DNA from: JAADEM01 sp965371855 | Lineage (GTDB): Bacteria > Bacteroidota > Bacteroidia > Bacteroidales > Marinilabiliaceae | Assembly (NCBI GenBank): GCA_965371855.1 | Contig: CBDUZZ010000003.1 | Location: 1 to 64,000 of the forward strand | Reading direction: 5' to 3' | DNA length: 64,000 nt | Shown here: positions 35,052 through 44,463 of the stretch, piece by piece | Numbering within the stretch: the first letter of the stretch is position 1 | Layout of the letters: every line of letters starts with the position of its first letter | The notes under the pieces: model-generated | What the model was told of the DNA's origin: nothing | The model's input: the letters and a program-made list of their open reading frames with translations, nothing else | The model's database searches: none | Made by a program: the position numbers and the translations under genes

Positions 35052-36284
35052 ATGAAACTATCCTTTAACATAGCACTACGATACCTCTTCGCAAAGAAGT
35101 CGCAGAATGTTATTAATGTGATTTCGATGATCTCTGTGGTTGGTATCCTTACAGGCTCTACTGCCTTATTGGTTGTGCTGTCAGTATTTAACGGGTTGCA
35201 TGGTTTTATTGGGAATCTGTATAACTCATTCGATCCTGACATAAAGATAAGTGCTGTTCAGGGAAAGGTTTTCTCAATAGATTCAATTGATGTTTTTAAG
35301 GTTAAGAAGGTTCCCGGAGTGGTTTCGATGGCTGAAGTGCTGGAGGACAATGCCCTGTTGAAATTCGGGAAGCGTCAGATGCCGGGTACTATATTAGGGG
35401 TAGATGACAGCTATAATAAAGTTTGTGGTATTGATACAATAATGCGTGAAGGTATTTTCCGAACAAAGTTTAAGAATGAAAATCAGGGTGTGTTAGGGCT
35501 TATTTTGGCTGACCAGTTATCGGTTCGGCTAAACTTTGTTACGCCACTGGCTATCTATGCCCCAAGACGAACAGGGAAAATTAATATGGCAAATCCTCAG
35601 AACGCCTTTCGTACTGAGTATATCAGTCCTTCAGGAATATTTATGGTTAAACAGGCTGAGTATGATGCACAGTTTTTAATAATAAATATTGAACAGGCAA
35701 GACGTCTGTTTGAATATGACAATTCAGTTGCGTCGTCATTAATTATTAAACTTGATGATTACAATAATGTAGATGATGTAAAAGAGGAGATTGAAAATAT
35801 ATTAGGAGCCGGGTTTAAGGTAGCTGACAGGCAGGAGCAGCATGCTGCATTTTACAAAATGATGATGATGGAGAAACTAATGGCTTTTCTGATTCTTTCG
35901 TTTATACTTTTAATAGCAGCTTTTAATATTATTGGTACTTTGTCGATGCTAATTTATGAGAAGAAAGAGAGTATATTCATTTTCAGGAGTATGGGGGCAA
36001 CAAAACGACTGATAACAAGGATATTTCTTTTTGAAGGGTGGATGATTTCACTTGTGGGTGTTATTGCCGGCCTTGTTATCGGAATAGCACTTGTGTTAGT
36101 TCAGCAACATTACGGACTTCTGAAGTTTCAGGGTGGTGGTAGTTTTATCGTTGATGCCTATCCGGTAGCTCTAGAACTTAGTGATGTTTTGGTAGTACTT
36201 GTAACTGTCTCATCTATCGGGTTGCTGGGAGCCTGGTATCCTGTTCGTGTTATTGTTGATAAGTACTATAATTCAAAAGAGTAG
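35052..36284 (+). CDS. LolC/LolE-like ABC transporter permease
   Basis: 410 residues. N-terminus MKLSFNIALRYLFAKKSQNVINVISMISVVGI is the LolC/E signature (A.RYL..K......I..ISMISV.GI). Large periplasmic domain, then FILIAAFNIIGTLSMLIYEKKESIFIFRSMGATKRLITRIFLFEGWMIS, closing with two more spans. Probable function: lipoprotein release from the inner membrane. Its ATPase is not adjacent. The 70-nt gap upstream consists of repeated AAATCCAAATATC words. Confidence 0.86.
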   Translation: MKLSFNIALRYLFAKKSQNVINVISMISVVGILTGSTALLVVLSVFNGLHGFIGNLYNSFDPDIKISAVQGKVFSIDSIDVFKVKKVPGVVSMAEVLEDNALLKFGKRQMPGTILGVDDSYNKVCGIDTIMREGIFRTKFKNENQGVLGLILADQLSVRLNFVTPLAIYAPRRTGKINMANPQNAFRTEYISPSGIFMVKQAEYDAQFLIINIEQARRLFEYDNSVASSLIIKLDDYNNVDDVKEEIENILGAGFKVADRQEQHAAFYKMMMMEKLMAFLILSFILLIAAFNIIGTLSMLIYEKKESIFIFRSMGATKRLITRIFLFEGWMISLVGVIAGLVIGIALVLVQQHYGLLKFQGGGSFIVDAYPVALELSDVLVVLVTVSSIGLLGAWYPVRVIVDKYYNSKE

Positions 36285-36749
36285 TAACACTCAATTCCAA
36301 CTTCCATTTTTTTGTTATTCATTGTTCAATGGATATCGGATATTGAATATTTGTTAAAATGAGTATCCGTATGAATACCTAATTGGGGTAAACGAATTGA
36401 GTTTTTAAATATGTAAATTAAGCCCCTTTAGGGGTTTGGGGTAGTTAACCTTCACCCCTCAGTCCCCTAAAGGGGATGACTGTATGGTATTTTAATTCAC
36501 CCCCAATTGAGGATTGCAAGTTACTGCTTACACCTATCTTCGATTCCCCTAAATAGGAGCTGATTAGCAACTTAGCATGTTATATTTTATAGATACTGTT
36601 TAGTCAATTTGCTTCCGCCAGCTGGCGGATGGGTAAACGAATTGATATTCAGGGTAAAATTCATAATCATAGGTATATATATGGATATTGAATATTTGTT
36701 AATTAGACATTTAACTTCATAGAAAAACCTGATATTTCTATTTATAGGG
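36285..36749. repeat. Intergenic region with C/G-rich inverted repeats
   Basis: 465 nt without a gene. 36421-36478 has AGCCCCTTTAGGGG... and ...TCCCCTAAAGGGG, an inverted pair of hairpins of the same type as at 310 and 51542. 36609-36626 contains the perfect palindrome TCCGCCAGCTGGCGGA. ATTGAATATTTGTTAA occurs twice (near 36343 and 36687) and GGGTAAACGAATTGA twice (near 36387 and 36631), suggesting a duplicated segment of which one copy has been interrupted. Confidence 0.6.
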
Positions 36750-36757
36750 TATCTTTG
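36750..36757 (+). promoter_or_regulatory. -7 element TATCTTTG, possibly leaderless start
   Basis: TATCTTTG ends only 6 nt before the ATG at 36764. With transcription starting about 6-8 nt after the -7 element, the mRNA would begin at or next to the start codon. Confidence 0.5.
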
Positions 36758-36763
36758 CCTCCA

Positions 36764-38017
36764 ATGAGCGAATACGATGTAATAGTAATAGGTGCAGGCC
36801 CGGCCGGTCTTTTGGCAGCAGGAAGAGCTGCTGAATTGGGCAGTAAGGTTCTGGTAGTTGAAAAAATGCGTTCGGAAGGACGTAAGCTACTGATTACAGG
36901 CAAAGGTCGTTGCAATGTTACTAACGACAAATCCATAAGTGAGTTTATTAAACATGTATATCCAAATGGGCGATTTTTGAAAAGTGCATTCTCAAATTTC
37001 TATTCAAAAGATATACTGAAGATATTAGAGGAGTATGGTGTGGAAATTGCTCTTGAGCGTGGTGGACGATACTTTCCTGTTAGTAACAAATCGAAGGATG
37101 TTTTGGAAGCTCTTCTAAATTCATGTAAGAATTTTAAGGTTGATATTCGTTGTGGCCTACGGGTTGAGAAATTAGTTGTTGAGAATAATATCATTAGTGG
37201 TATCGTGGCAAATGGTGAACGAATAAAAGCCAAAAATGTGATTATTGCTACAGGAGGAAAGTCTTATCCTGCAACCGGCTCTAATGGCGATGGTTATGAA
37301 CTGGCTAAACAGGCTGGACATACAGTCTCTACTCCCATTCCTGCTTTGGTACCTGTAGAAACAGAGGGTGATACAGCAAAAAAACTGCAAGGGCTTAATC
37401 TCAAAAATGTAAAAGCTGTTGTTTGGATAGATGGCAAAAAAGCTGGCGAAGATTTTGGGGAGATGATATTTACCCATTTTGGTCTCTCCGGTCCCATTAT
37501 CCTTACCCTTAGCAGAATTATGGTTGCTGCACTTCGTAGCAAAAGTAAGGTTGAGGTTACCATAGACCTTAAGCCGGCTCTTGATGAGAAAAAGCTGGAT
37601 ATGCGCCTGCAGCGTGATTTGGCTGAGCATGGAAGGAAAAAAGTGGGTAATATTTTTCGTTATTGGTTACCTTCAACTATGATTCCTGTATTTATCAGTT
37701 TGTTAGAGCTGGATCCTGAAAAAGAGTGTCATCAGGTATCATCAAAGGAGAGAAAGAGAATCAGGCACCTGCTTAAAAACCTTCCTTTCAAAATTTCAGG
37801 TCACCGTTCTTTCAAAGAGGCGATTATTACGGCAGGCGGCATTCCAACAACCGAAATTTCTTCAAAAACAATGGAATCTAAACTGGTTAACAGACTCTTT
37901 TTCGCCGGTGAGGTAATTGATGTTGATGCCGAAACCGGGGGGTATAATCTGCAAATCGCATATTCTACAGGCTGGCTTGCAGGTAATTCGTGTGCTTCTA
38001 TCTCAAAGACTTCCTAA
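36764..38017 (+). CDS. BaiN/HI0933-type NAD(P)/FAD-dependent oxidoreductase
   Basis: 417 residues from ATG 36764 (a TTG three codons upstream would lie in the promoter). N-terminal dinucleotide motif VIVIGAGPAGLLAAGRAAELGSKVLVVEK and LLITGKGRCNVTN, then MIFTHFGLSGPIIL and the C-terminal FFAGEVIDVDAETGGYNLQIAYSTGWLAG, all hallmarks of the HI0933/YhiN flavoprotein family. Members are thought to reduce unsaturated substrates; the physiological role here is unknown. Followed by a heptamer array and convergent dusB. Confidence 0.88.
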   Translation: MSEYDVIVIGAGPAGLLAAGRAAELGSKVLVVEKMRSEGRKLLITGKGRCNVTNDKSISEFIKHVYPNGRFLKSAFSNFYSKDILKILEEYGVEIALERGGRYFPVSNKSKDVLEALLNSCKNFKVDIRCGLRVEKLVVENNIISGIVANGERIKAKNVIIATGGKSYPATGSNGDGYELAKQAGHTVSTPIPALVPVETEGDTAKKLQGLNLKNVKAVVWIDGKKAGEDFGEMIFTHFGLSGPIILTLSRIMVAALRSKSKVEVTIDLKPALDEKKLDMRLQRDLAEHGRKKVGNIFRYWLPSTMIPVFISLLELDPEKECHQVSSKERKRIRHLLKNLPFKISGHRSFKEAIITAGGIPTTEISSKTMESKLVNRLFFAGEVIDVDAETGGYNLQIAYSTGWLAGNSCASISKTS

Positions 38018-38054
38018 TTCCTAATTCGTAATTCATCATTCGTAATTCATAATT
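38014..38054. repeat. Degenerate heptamer array (NTAATTC)n
   Basis: Six 7-bp units in a row: CTAATTC, CTAATTC, GTAATTC, ATCATTC, GTAATTC, ATAATTC. It fills the 38 nt between two convergent genes, and overlaps the stop codon of the flavoprotein gene. Confidence 0.75.
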
Positions 38055-38055
38055 C

Positions 38056-39033
38056 TCACCCATACGTTTCAATTATTGTATCAAATATCCCATGAAGATC
38101 TTCCACACTTTCAGCACGGAGCATCTTAATTTTTAGTGGCCTGAAATTTGGCAGTCCTTTAAAGGAGACCGCCATGTGACGTCGCATGTGCAGAATGCCG
38201 CGCCTTTCATCATCAATCCACTTGACTGTTTGGACAAGCTGTTCGCGAATCATGTTCACATGCTCTTCAATGGTAGGAGTTGGCAGCAATTCACCTGTTT
38301 CAAGATAGTGTTTTATCTCCTTAAATATCCAGGGGTGGCCTATTGCCGGTCGGCCTATCATTAAAGCATCAACTCCATAACGGTCAAGATACTCTTTGGC
38401 TTTTTCAGGTGATGAAATGTCTCCGTTACCGATAATGGGGATGTGCATTCTTGGGTTATTCTTCACCTCCCCAATCAGTGTCCAGTCTGCTTCGCTCTGG
38501 TACATCTGCGCACGTGTTCGTCCGTGAATAGTAAGTGCTGCAATGCCGGCATCCTGAAGTCTTTCGGCCACATCAACAATAATTTTTGAGTTATCATCCC
38601 ATCCGAGCCTGGTTTTTGCAGTAACCGGTGTTTTTACTGCTTTCACTACAGCTTTGGTAATCTCAATCATTTTTGGAATGTCGAGCAACAGACCGGCACC
38701 GGCACCTTTTTTAGCAATCTTTTTTACCGGACAACCGAAGTTCAAATCAATAATTTCAGGATTACTCTCTTCGGCAATACGAGCAGCACCTGCCATTGCC
38801 TCCGGATCTTTGCCGTATATCTGAATGCCTACAGGACGCTCTTCATCCAGAATTGTTAGTTTCCGTTTAGTCTTCTCAACATTACGCACCAATGCATCAG
38901 AAGATATAAATTCAGTGTACATCAGGTCTGCTCCGTAATTTTTACAAAGGGCTCTGAATGCAACATCGGTTACATCTTCCATTGGAGCCAGCAGAAGTGG
39001 CGTTTTTTCGAAACTGAGATTGCCTATTTTCAA
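38056..39033 (-). CDS. dusB: tRNA-dihydrouridine synthase
   Basis: 325 residues. FMN TIM barrel that reduces uridine in tRNA. LLAPMEDVTDVAFR at the start (FMN-binding), NFGCPVKKIAKKGAGAGLL with catalytic Cys, KTRLGWDD, IHGRTRAQMYQSEADW, GNGDISSP, and MIGRPAIGHPWIF. Length and HGRTR..... pattern fit DusB. Stand-alone. Confidence 0.92.
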   Translation of the reverse strand: MKIGNLSFEKTPLLLAPMEDVTDVAFRALCKNYGADLMYTEFISSDALVRNVEKTKRKLTILDEERPVGIQIYGKDPEAMAGAARIAEESNPEIIDLNFGCPVKKIAKKGAGAGLLLDIPKMIEITKAVVKAVKTPVTAKTRLGWDDNSKIIVDVAERLQDAGIAALTIHGRTRAQMYQSEADWTLIGEVKNNPRMHIPIIGNGDISSPEKAKEYLDRYGVDALMIGRPAIGHPWIFKEIKHYLETGELLPTPTIEEHVNMIREQLVQTVKWIDDERRGILHMRRHMAVSFKGLPNFRPLKIKMLRAESVEDLHGIFDTIIETYG

Positions 39034-39330
39034 AACGAAAATTTTATGGTTGTAAATATAAATCTATCTCTGTATAGTTTCGATTTATTATAAATGTTTT
39101 TTATAACTTCTTTCAGGTTGAGAGGCTTTTTTTGGAAAAGATCATGAAATTCGTGTTTTAACTTCTGTTCTTATCTCTGATTAATTTTATTAGTGATTGT
39201 GTATTGTCCAGTTAATCAGCACAAAATAGCATCATGTCGATTGTTAATATCCTGTTTATATTTTTATTCGTGACAATGTTTAATAAACTTTCTTATTTAA
39301 TTATATTGTGGGTTAACAATTTCAGGGATT
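39034..39330. other. Intergenic stretch, nothing recognised
   Basis: 297 nt AT-rich spacer between the divergent dusB and sensor-kinase genes. No hairpin or clean promoter motif found. Confidence 0.4.
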
Positions 39331-41265
39331 ATGAGTCGTGTTTTTGTAGTAATATTTTTATTGATTTTTTATGATGGTTGTTCTAATATTGGAAAGGAAC
39401 AACCTAAAAATGAACTTACAAAAGTAGAGAATACAGATTCAATAATTGTCAATAATTTAATAAAAAAGTCTAACGAAAGTTATTATAAAGAGATAAAAGA
39501 AACCTCCTCTTTTGATGGTTTTCTAAAAGAAGCGGAGCAAATTGCCATAAAAAATAGTGACGATATTCAGTTGGCAAATATATACAATATCGTTGGGACA
39601 CGTTTAAGGAATAAATCATTGTATAAAGAGTCAATTAATTATTTTAATGACGCTCTTGAAATAGCAGAGAAGCACAATCGTACTGACTTATTGACAAATT
39701 ATTATAATCAATTAGGGGTTGTGTATCGAAGGATTGATCAGAATCCGGTGGCCATGGATTATCATCTGGAAGCTATGAGACTTGCAGAATTATTAAATGA
39801 TTCATTTAATATTGAGGTAGCTCTCAACGGCATTGGAAATATCAACCTCAATTTGAAAAGGTATCATGCTGCGACTGAATATTTCAGAAAATCTTTACAG
39901 ATTTCGATTAATGAAAATAACTTTTTGGGGCAGGCTATAAACAATAACAATATTGGGGAAGCTTTTTTAGGGTTGAATGAGCCTGATTCCGCATTACACT
40001 ATTTCTTCATTTCTCTTGAGCAGAACAGAAAGTTAAAAAGATCCCTTGTTGGTGTATCTATTTGTTATAACAGTATTGGAGATGCTTATATTGCAAAGGG
40101 ACGTATAGGGATGGCTTTGGAATATTTGAAAAAGGCGTTGGCTATCAATAAAAAAGAAGGAGATAAACTACATGTTTCCGTCAGTTATAATCATCTGGGA
40201 GAGACCTATATGAAAGCGGGTGATTATCAGAGTGCCATTAACTATCTTGAAAATGGACTACAGATAGGAACGGAAATAGGTTCAATTTTTCAGATGGAGG
40301 AAGCATTACGACTTCTGGCTCAAACGTATGAATTTCAGGGATATTACAAGAAGGCCTTGTCTTTGCAAAGACTAAGCAATATTTATAAGGATAGTATAAT
40401 AAATGAAAAGGACTTTCATTACATCTCTACGATGGAGACTATTCTTGAGACTGAAAAGCAGAATAATAAAATAATAATGCTATCCAGAGAGAAAGCTAGT
40501 CAGGGAGTGAAAATAAATCAACAAAGAGTTATAATTATAACAATCGTATTACTTGCTTTAATTCTGGTATTTTCAATTGTATTAATAGTTTTTCAGAACC
40601 GTTTGCGTAGCCGTTATAAGACATTAAAATATCAGCAACAATTACTTAGAACACAGATGAACCCACATTTTATATTTAATGCTCTTAGTGCTATTCAGGT
40701 TTTTATTCTCGAAAATGATAAGGAAAAAGCGTCACGGTTTTTATCTGACTTTGCAAAACTGATGAGACAGGTTTTACGTAGTAGTAATTATGATTATATA
40801 TCATTAAGAGAGGAGATAGAAGTTGTAGGATACTACCTGAAGCTTCAGCAGTTGAGGTTTGAGCATCCGTTTAAATATAATGTAGAAATAGATGAACAAT
40901 TAAATATTGATAACGTGATGGTTCCTCCTATGTTAACACAACCATTCCTGGAGAATGCTATTGAACATGGGTTTAAACATAAACAAACAGAAGCGCTTTT
41001 GAATGTTCGGTTCTTGAAATCAGAAAAATCTCTGGTTATTGAAGTGGATGACAATGGACCCGGTATCGATAAAATGATTGGATATAGAAACAAAAATCAT
41101 GATTCAATGGCTCTTAAAATTACAGAAGCCAGGTTGGAGATATTGGAGAAAGATGCTAAAGGTAGAACATCATTTACCATCATTGATAAGAAAAGATTAA
41201 ATCCGTTTGAGAAAGGCACTCTGGTAAGGTTTGTTTTACCAATGATTATTTCAAAAGGGAATTAA
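39331..41265 (+). CDS. TPR-containing LytS-type sensor histidine kinase
   Basis: 644 residues. Lipoprotein-like or signal N-terminus (FVVIFLLIFYDGCSN). About seven TPR units between residues 85 and 350 (NKSLYKESINYFNDALEIAE, RYHAATEYFRKSLQIS, GRIGMALEYLKKALAINKKE, GDYQSAINYLENGLQIG). One transmembrane span at ~401-421, then a His_kinase (LytS/YehU) domain with phospho-acceptor His446 in QMNPHFIFNALSA and a HATPase with VPPMLTQPFLENAIEHGFKHK and DDNGPGID. Signals to the LytTR regulator encoded 9 nt downstream. Confidence 0.9.
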   Translation: MSRVFVVIFLLIFYDGCSNIGKEQPKNELTKVENTDSIIVNNLIKKSNESYYKEIKETSSFDGFLKEAEQIAIKNSDDIQLANIYNIVGTRLRNKSLYKESINYFNDALEIAEKHNRTDLLTNYYNQLGVVYRRIDQNPVAMDYHLEAMRLAELLNDSFNIEVALNGIGNINLNLKRYHAATEYFRKSLQISINENNFLGQAINNNNIGEAFLGLNEPDSALHYFFISLEQNRKLKRSLVGVSICYNSIGDAYIAKGRIGMALEYLKKALAINKKEGDKLHVSVSYNHLGETYMKAGDYQSAINYLENGLQIGTEIGSIFQMEEALRLLAQTYEFQGYYKKALSLQRLSNIYKDSIINEKDFHYISTMETILETEKQNNKIIMLSREKASQGVKINQQRVIIITIVLLALILVFSIVLIVFQNRLRSRYKTLKYQQQLLRTQMNPHFIFNALSAIQVFILENDKEKASRFLSDFAKLMRQVLRSSNYDYISLREEIEVVGYYLKLQQLRFEHPFKYNVEIDEQLNIDNVMVPPMLTQPFLENAIEHGFKHKQTEALLNVRFLKSEKSLVIEVDDNGPGIDKMIGYRNKNHDSMALKITEARLEILEKDAKGRTSFTIIDKKRLNPFEKGTLVRFVLPMIISKGN

Positions 41266-41274
41266 ACAAATATT

Positions 41275-42054
41275 ATGAACAAAATAAAACTTTTATTAGT
41301 TGAAGATGATACTTTTTACCAAAGAATAGTTGAAGAAATAATAAAAGTAAATTTTCCGGAGATTGTTATTACCGGGATTGTTAAAGATATTAAGACCGCC
41401 AAAGAATTTATAATTAAGGATGATCCGCAAATATTGGTTCTTGATATTAATTTACCTGACGGTACATCATTTGACCTTCTGCAGCAAATAGAGAACAAAA
41501 ATTACAGGGTGGTTTTTATTTCTGCTTATTCTGAATATGCACTAGAGTCACTTAAATTCTCTTTTGTTGATTTTGTTTTCAAACCGTTTGATCCAAATGA
41601 TCTGATTGTTGCTGTTGATGATGCAATCGCTGACCTTGAAGAGAAGTTTTATGACGTGAAAATAGAAACACTTACACATAATGTTAATTCTAAAAATGGT
41701 GCCAATAAACTGGTTATTCAGGGAAAGAGAAGTGTTAAAGTGGTAGGAATAGATGATATCGTTTGGGCAAGTGCTGTTTATAACGGATCACTATTTTACT
41801 TTTCTGATGGAACAGTTTTTTTATCTCCACTGCCACTAAGACGTTATGAGTCGTTGTTAAGAACCCATAGTTTTATCAGGTGTCATCCAAAAGTGTTGGT
41901 TAATATAGTGCATGTTAAGTATATGGCTGAAGAAACAAACAGATTGTATTTTGATAAAGAATTGTATGTTAACTATGAACCACGGAAAACTAATCTGTTG
42001 AAACAACTTATAAAACATGCCTCTTTGAGTGATGTAAGCAGTTTACATGCTTAG
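41275..42054 (+). CDS. LytTR-family response regulator
   Basis: 259 residues. Receiver domain with acidic pocket Asp11-Asp12, phospho-acceptor Asp57 (VLDINLPDG) and Lys103 (FVFKPFDP). LytTR DNA-binding domain from ~145: GKRSVKVVGIDDIVWASAVYNGSLFYFSDG, LLRTHSFIRCHPKVLVNIVHVKYM. It is the partner of the TPR kinase and probably controls the barrel gene that follows by 32 nt. Confidence 0.92.
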   Translation: MNKIKLLLVEDDTFYQRIVEEIIKVNFPEIVITGIVKDIKTAKEFIIKDDPQILVLDINLPDGTSFDLLQQIENKNYRVVFISAYSEYALESLKFSFVDFVFKPFDPNDLIVAVDDAIADLEEKFYDVKIETLTHNVNSKNGANKLVIQGKRSVKVVGIDDIVWASAVYNGSLFYFSDGTVFLSPLPLRRYESLLRTHSFIRCHPKVLVNIVHVKYMAEETNRLYFDKELYVNYEPRKTNLLKQLIKHASLSDVSSLHA

Positions 42055-42086
42055 GTTTTCTTTGTTAATTGTTTTGATATGTTTTT

Positions 42087-43217
42087 ATGATGAGATTTCT
42101 ATTTCTATTGTTGTTTGCCTTTGTGATACAAAACATCTCTCTTTCACAAATAGACTTATCAGGAAGATATACTTATCCTGAGTTCGATACTACTGCGAGA
42201 AATGATTTACTGTTTCGGTTGGAGAGTAATAACTTTTTTAAAAATAATGAGTATTCCGGCAACTATGTGGAAGGTTATACATTACCGGGTTTTATGCTGC
42301 AGCCATCGTTAATGTACTATGTGGGTTCACGTTTCCGCTTTAAAGTGGGAGTTCATCTTACCCGGTTTTTTGGAGAGTCGGATTTTACTGATGTTATACC
42401 TATAGTCTCGGTTCAATTAAAGGCAACTAAAAATTTTGATATAATAATGGGTGCTCTAAAAGGCGATATTCATCATAATTTTATTGAACCTATATTTAAT
42501 CCGGAATATCAGTATTTGCGTCCGGTAGAAACCGGGGTTCAATTTTTGTTTAGTTCATACCGGTTTTCTATGGACACCTGGATAGATTGGGAACAGTTTA
42601 TTTCTTGGGGCGACATTGTCCCTGAAAGATTTACGGCAGGGTTTAGCAGTACCATAAATGTTACTAATGAAGGAAGCAAGTGGGAGGTGAGTATTCCGGT
42701 ACAATTGCTGGCTTTTCACCAGAGTGGGCAGATAAGTGATTATGATGATGTCTCTTATTCATTGGTAAATACTATGGCAGGAGTTAAAGTGGCAGGAAAT
42801 GTTGAAGCCGGGTTTGTCAAAAAAGTTTGGTTTGCGGGATATTTCTTAGGATATAATGAGCTTTTCTATCCTATGGAATTTGAGTTTGATTCAGGGATAG
42901 CAATTTATCCTGTTGCAGGATTGAATTATAAGTACGGTCAGTTTATGATGGGTTACTGGTATGCAGATGATTTTTTTGCATTGAAGGGCAATCCAATATT
43001 TCAATCTGTTTCAAATTATAAGGAAGGATATTATACGCAGTACAGGAATATGGGAACAATCAAGCTGAATTTTACCCGTACTTATATGAAGCAAATAGCG
43101 TTCAATGCTAATTTTGCAGTATATTATGATTTTCCGGCAAGTCAGCTTGATTACTCTTATGGCCTGAGTCTCCTTTTCACTCCAAATTTTAAAATAGCTA
43201 ATTTAGAAAGCAGGTGA
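42087..43217 (+). CDS. Predicted outer-membrane barrel protein
   Basis: 376 residues, signal peptide MMRFLFLLLFAFVIQNISLSQ (a second ATG follows immediately). Mostly alternating strands rich in aromatic residues (FMLQPSLMYYVGSRFRFKVGVHLTRFFG, MAGVKVAGNVEAGFVKKVWFAGYFLGY) ending in YSYGLSLLFTPNFKIANLESR. No known family recognised. Same strand and close behind the LytTR regulator, so it is likely its target or co-transcribed. Convergent with the glycosylase gene, 6 nt apart. Confidence 0.65.
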   Translation: MMRFLFLLLFAFVIQNISLSQIDLSGRYTYPEFDTTARNDLLFRLESNNFFKNNEYSGNYVEGYTLPGFMLQPSLMYYVGSRFRFKVGVHLTRFFGESDFTDVIPIVSVQLKATKNFDIIMGALKGDIHHNFIEPIFNPEYQYLRPVETGVQFLFSSYRFSMDTWIDWEQFISWGDIVPERFTAGFSSTINVTNEGSKWEVSIPVQLLAFHQSGQISDYDDVSYSLVNTMAGVKVAGNVEAGFVKKVWFAGYFLGYNELFYPMEFEFDSGIAIYPVAGLNYKYGQFMMGYWYADDFFALKGNPIFQSVSNYKEGYYTQYRNMGTIKLNFTRTYMKQIAFNANFAVYYDFPASQLDYSYGLSLLFTPNFKIANLESR

Positions 43218-43223
43218 ATTTTT

Positions 43224-43748
43224 TCAATCATCAATTGTAAACCGCCAAAGCTTCTGGCTCCATACTGGTCCTCCGTAATCAATACCTATCCTGGGTGATG
43301 AGGTGTGTTTAATAATATCTTGTGAGCCTTCTTCAATCCAAATTCGCTGGGATGTCAGCAGGTTTTCGCCATAAAAGGACTTGTTTAGTTTTAATAAGTT
43401 TCCTGTTTTTCCGGGACCGGAGGCTTTATCTGTACCTCTGATAAGAACTGCCTGCGGATGACCTGCCCTTCCGGTAACAATATTCAGTAACCAGTACATG
43501 CCATAAATAAGATAAACATAAACATAGCCTCCCTGCCAATACATTACTTCGGTACGTGGTGTACGTCCTTTACTGGCATGACATCCAAGATCTTCTTCCC
43601 CGCAGTATGCTTCAGTTTCCGTAATAACAGTTTTTATTTGTGTGCCATCAGGATATTGTCGTACTAATACTTTTCCTAATAATTGTACTGCTACCTCTAC
43701 AGCATGGTGGCTATAAAAATTCTGAGAGAGTTTTTTGTTGATTTGCAT
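43224..43748 (-). CDS. DNA-3-methyladenine glycosylase (AAG/MPG type)
   Basis: 174 residues, near the short end of the family. Removes alkylated purines in base excision repair. FYSHHAVEVAVQLLGKVLVRQ, catalytic ITETEAYCGEEDLGCHASKGRTPRTEVMYWQGGYVYVYLIYGMYWLLNIVTG, AVLIRG, and the SGPGKTGNLLKL nucleotide-flip region. Encoded just downstream of the deaminase on the same strand (19 nt). Confidence 0.92.
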   Translation of the reverse strand: MQINKKLSQNFYSHHAVEVAVQLLGKVLVRQYPDGTQIKTVITETEAYCGEEDLGCHASKGRTPRTEVMYWQGGYVYVYLIYGMYWLLNIVTGRAGHPQAVLIRGTDKASGPGKTGNLLKLNKSFYGENLLTSQRIWIEEGSQDIIKHTSSPRIGIDYGGPVWSQKLWRFTIDD

Positions 43749-43767
43749 ATCTCAATGCCTGTTTGAT

Positions 43768-44235
43768 TTAATATCGGATTTTATCAGGTTTTTCATCCCA
43801 CATTCTGAAAGCTATGTTTGCTTCGTCCTGTAATAGTCTTGCTGTAGGAACAGAGCGTTTGTCCAAAGGCAGTTCAATCTCTTTATAGATGAATTTATCA
43901 TCAAAACCAACTGCTTCAGCATCATCTTTAGTGTTTCCGTAGTAGATGCCGGAAATGTGCGCCCAGTAAATTGCACCTATGCACATCGGACAGGGTTCAC
44001 AAGAAGTGTAAATAACACAATCACAGAGATTATAGGTTCCAAGTTTTTGTGCTGATTTCCGTATTGCCACAATCTCTGCATGGGCTGTTGGGTCGTTTTG
44101 AACAGATACGCTGTTTACTCCTTCCCCTACAATAACTCCATCTTTAACAATTACTGCACCAAACGGACCACCTCCATTTTCTACATTCATTTCAGACAAT
44201 TTTATTGCCTTTCTCATAAAATATTCGTGTGTCAT
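43768..44235 (-). CDS. Nucleoside/guanine deaminase (CMP/dCMP-type zinc deaminase)
   Basis: 155 residues. Zinc site HAE in NDPTAHAEIVAIR and PCPMC in YTSCEPCPMCIGAIYWAHISGIYYG. The C-terminal KIRY tail with FRMWDEKPDK resembles Bacillus-type guanine deaminase (GuaD) rather than TadA. Likely converts guanine to xanthine in purine salvage; tRNA adenosine deaminase is the alternative. Confidence 0.85.
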   Translation of the reverse strand: MTHEYFMRKAIKLSEMNVENGGGPFGAVIVKDGVIVGEGVNSVSVQNDPTAHAEIVAIRKSAQKLGTYNLCDCVIYTSCEPCPMCIGAIYWAHISGIYYGNTKDDAEAVGFDDKFIYKEIELPLDKRSVPTARLLQDEANIAFRMWDEKPDKIRY

Positions 44236-44342
44236 ATTTTCTGTGATCTATCTGTTAGATATTGCAAAATGAGGATTATTTTAAATAATTGCAAGTGTTG
44301 CTTTTTTAAAGGTAGACAAATACTGCTAAAAAAATAGAAAAT

Positions 44343-44377
44343 TTGTTGGTATATAAATAAAATAAAATGTACTTTTG
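44343..44377 (+). promoter_or_regulatory. Promoter of the rplM-rpsI-rpsB-tsf cluster
   Basis: -33 TTG (44346-44348), 21-nt spacer, -7 TACTTTTG (44370-44377). Leaves a ~155-nt leader before the rplM GTG. Confidence 0.65.
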
Positions 44378-44438
44378 CGGCCGATTATTATCCGTGCCGA
44401 AAGCTATAATTAAATTGCGCCTCAATGCATTACGATGA

Positions 44439-44463
44439 TTATCAACATGTTAATTGTTGATAA
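44439..44463 (+). promoter_or_regulatory. Hairpin in the rplM leader
   Basis: TTATCAACA (44439-44447) pairs perfectly with TGTTGATAA (44455-44463) across a 7-nt loop, inside the long rplM leader. It could be a site for autogenous control, but no known leader motif was recognised. Confidence 0.4.
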
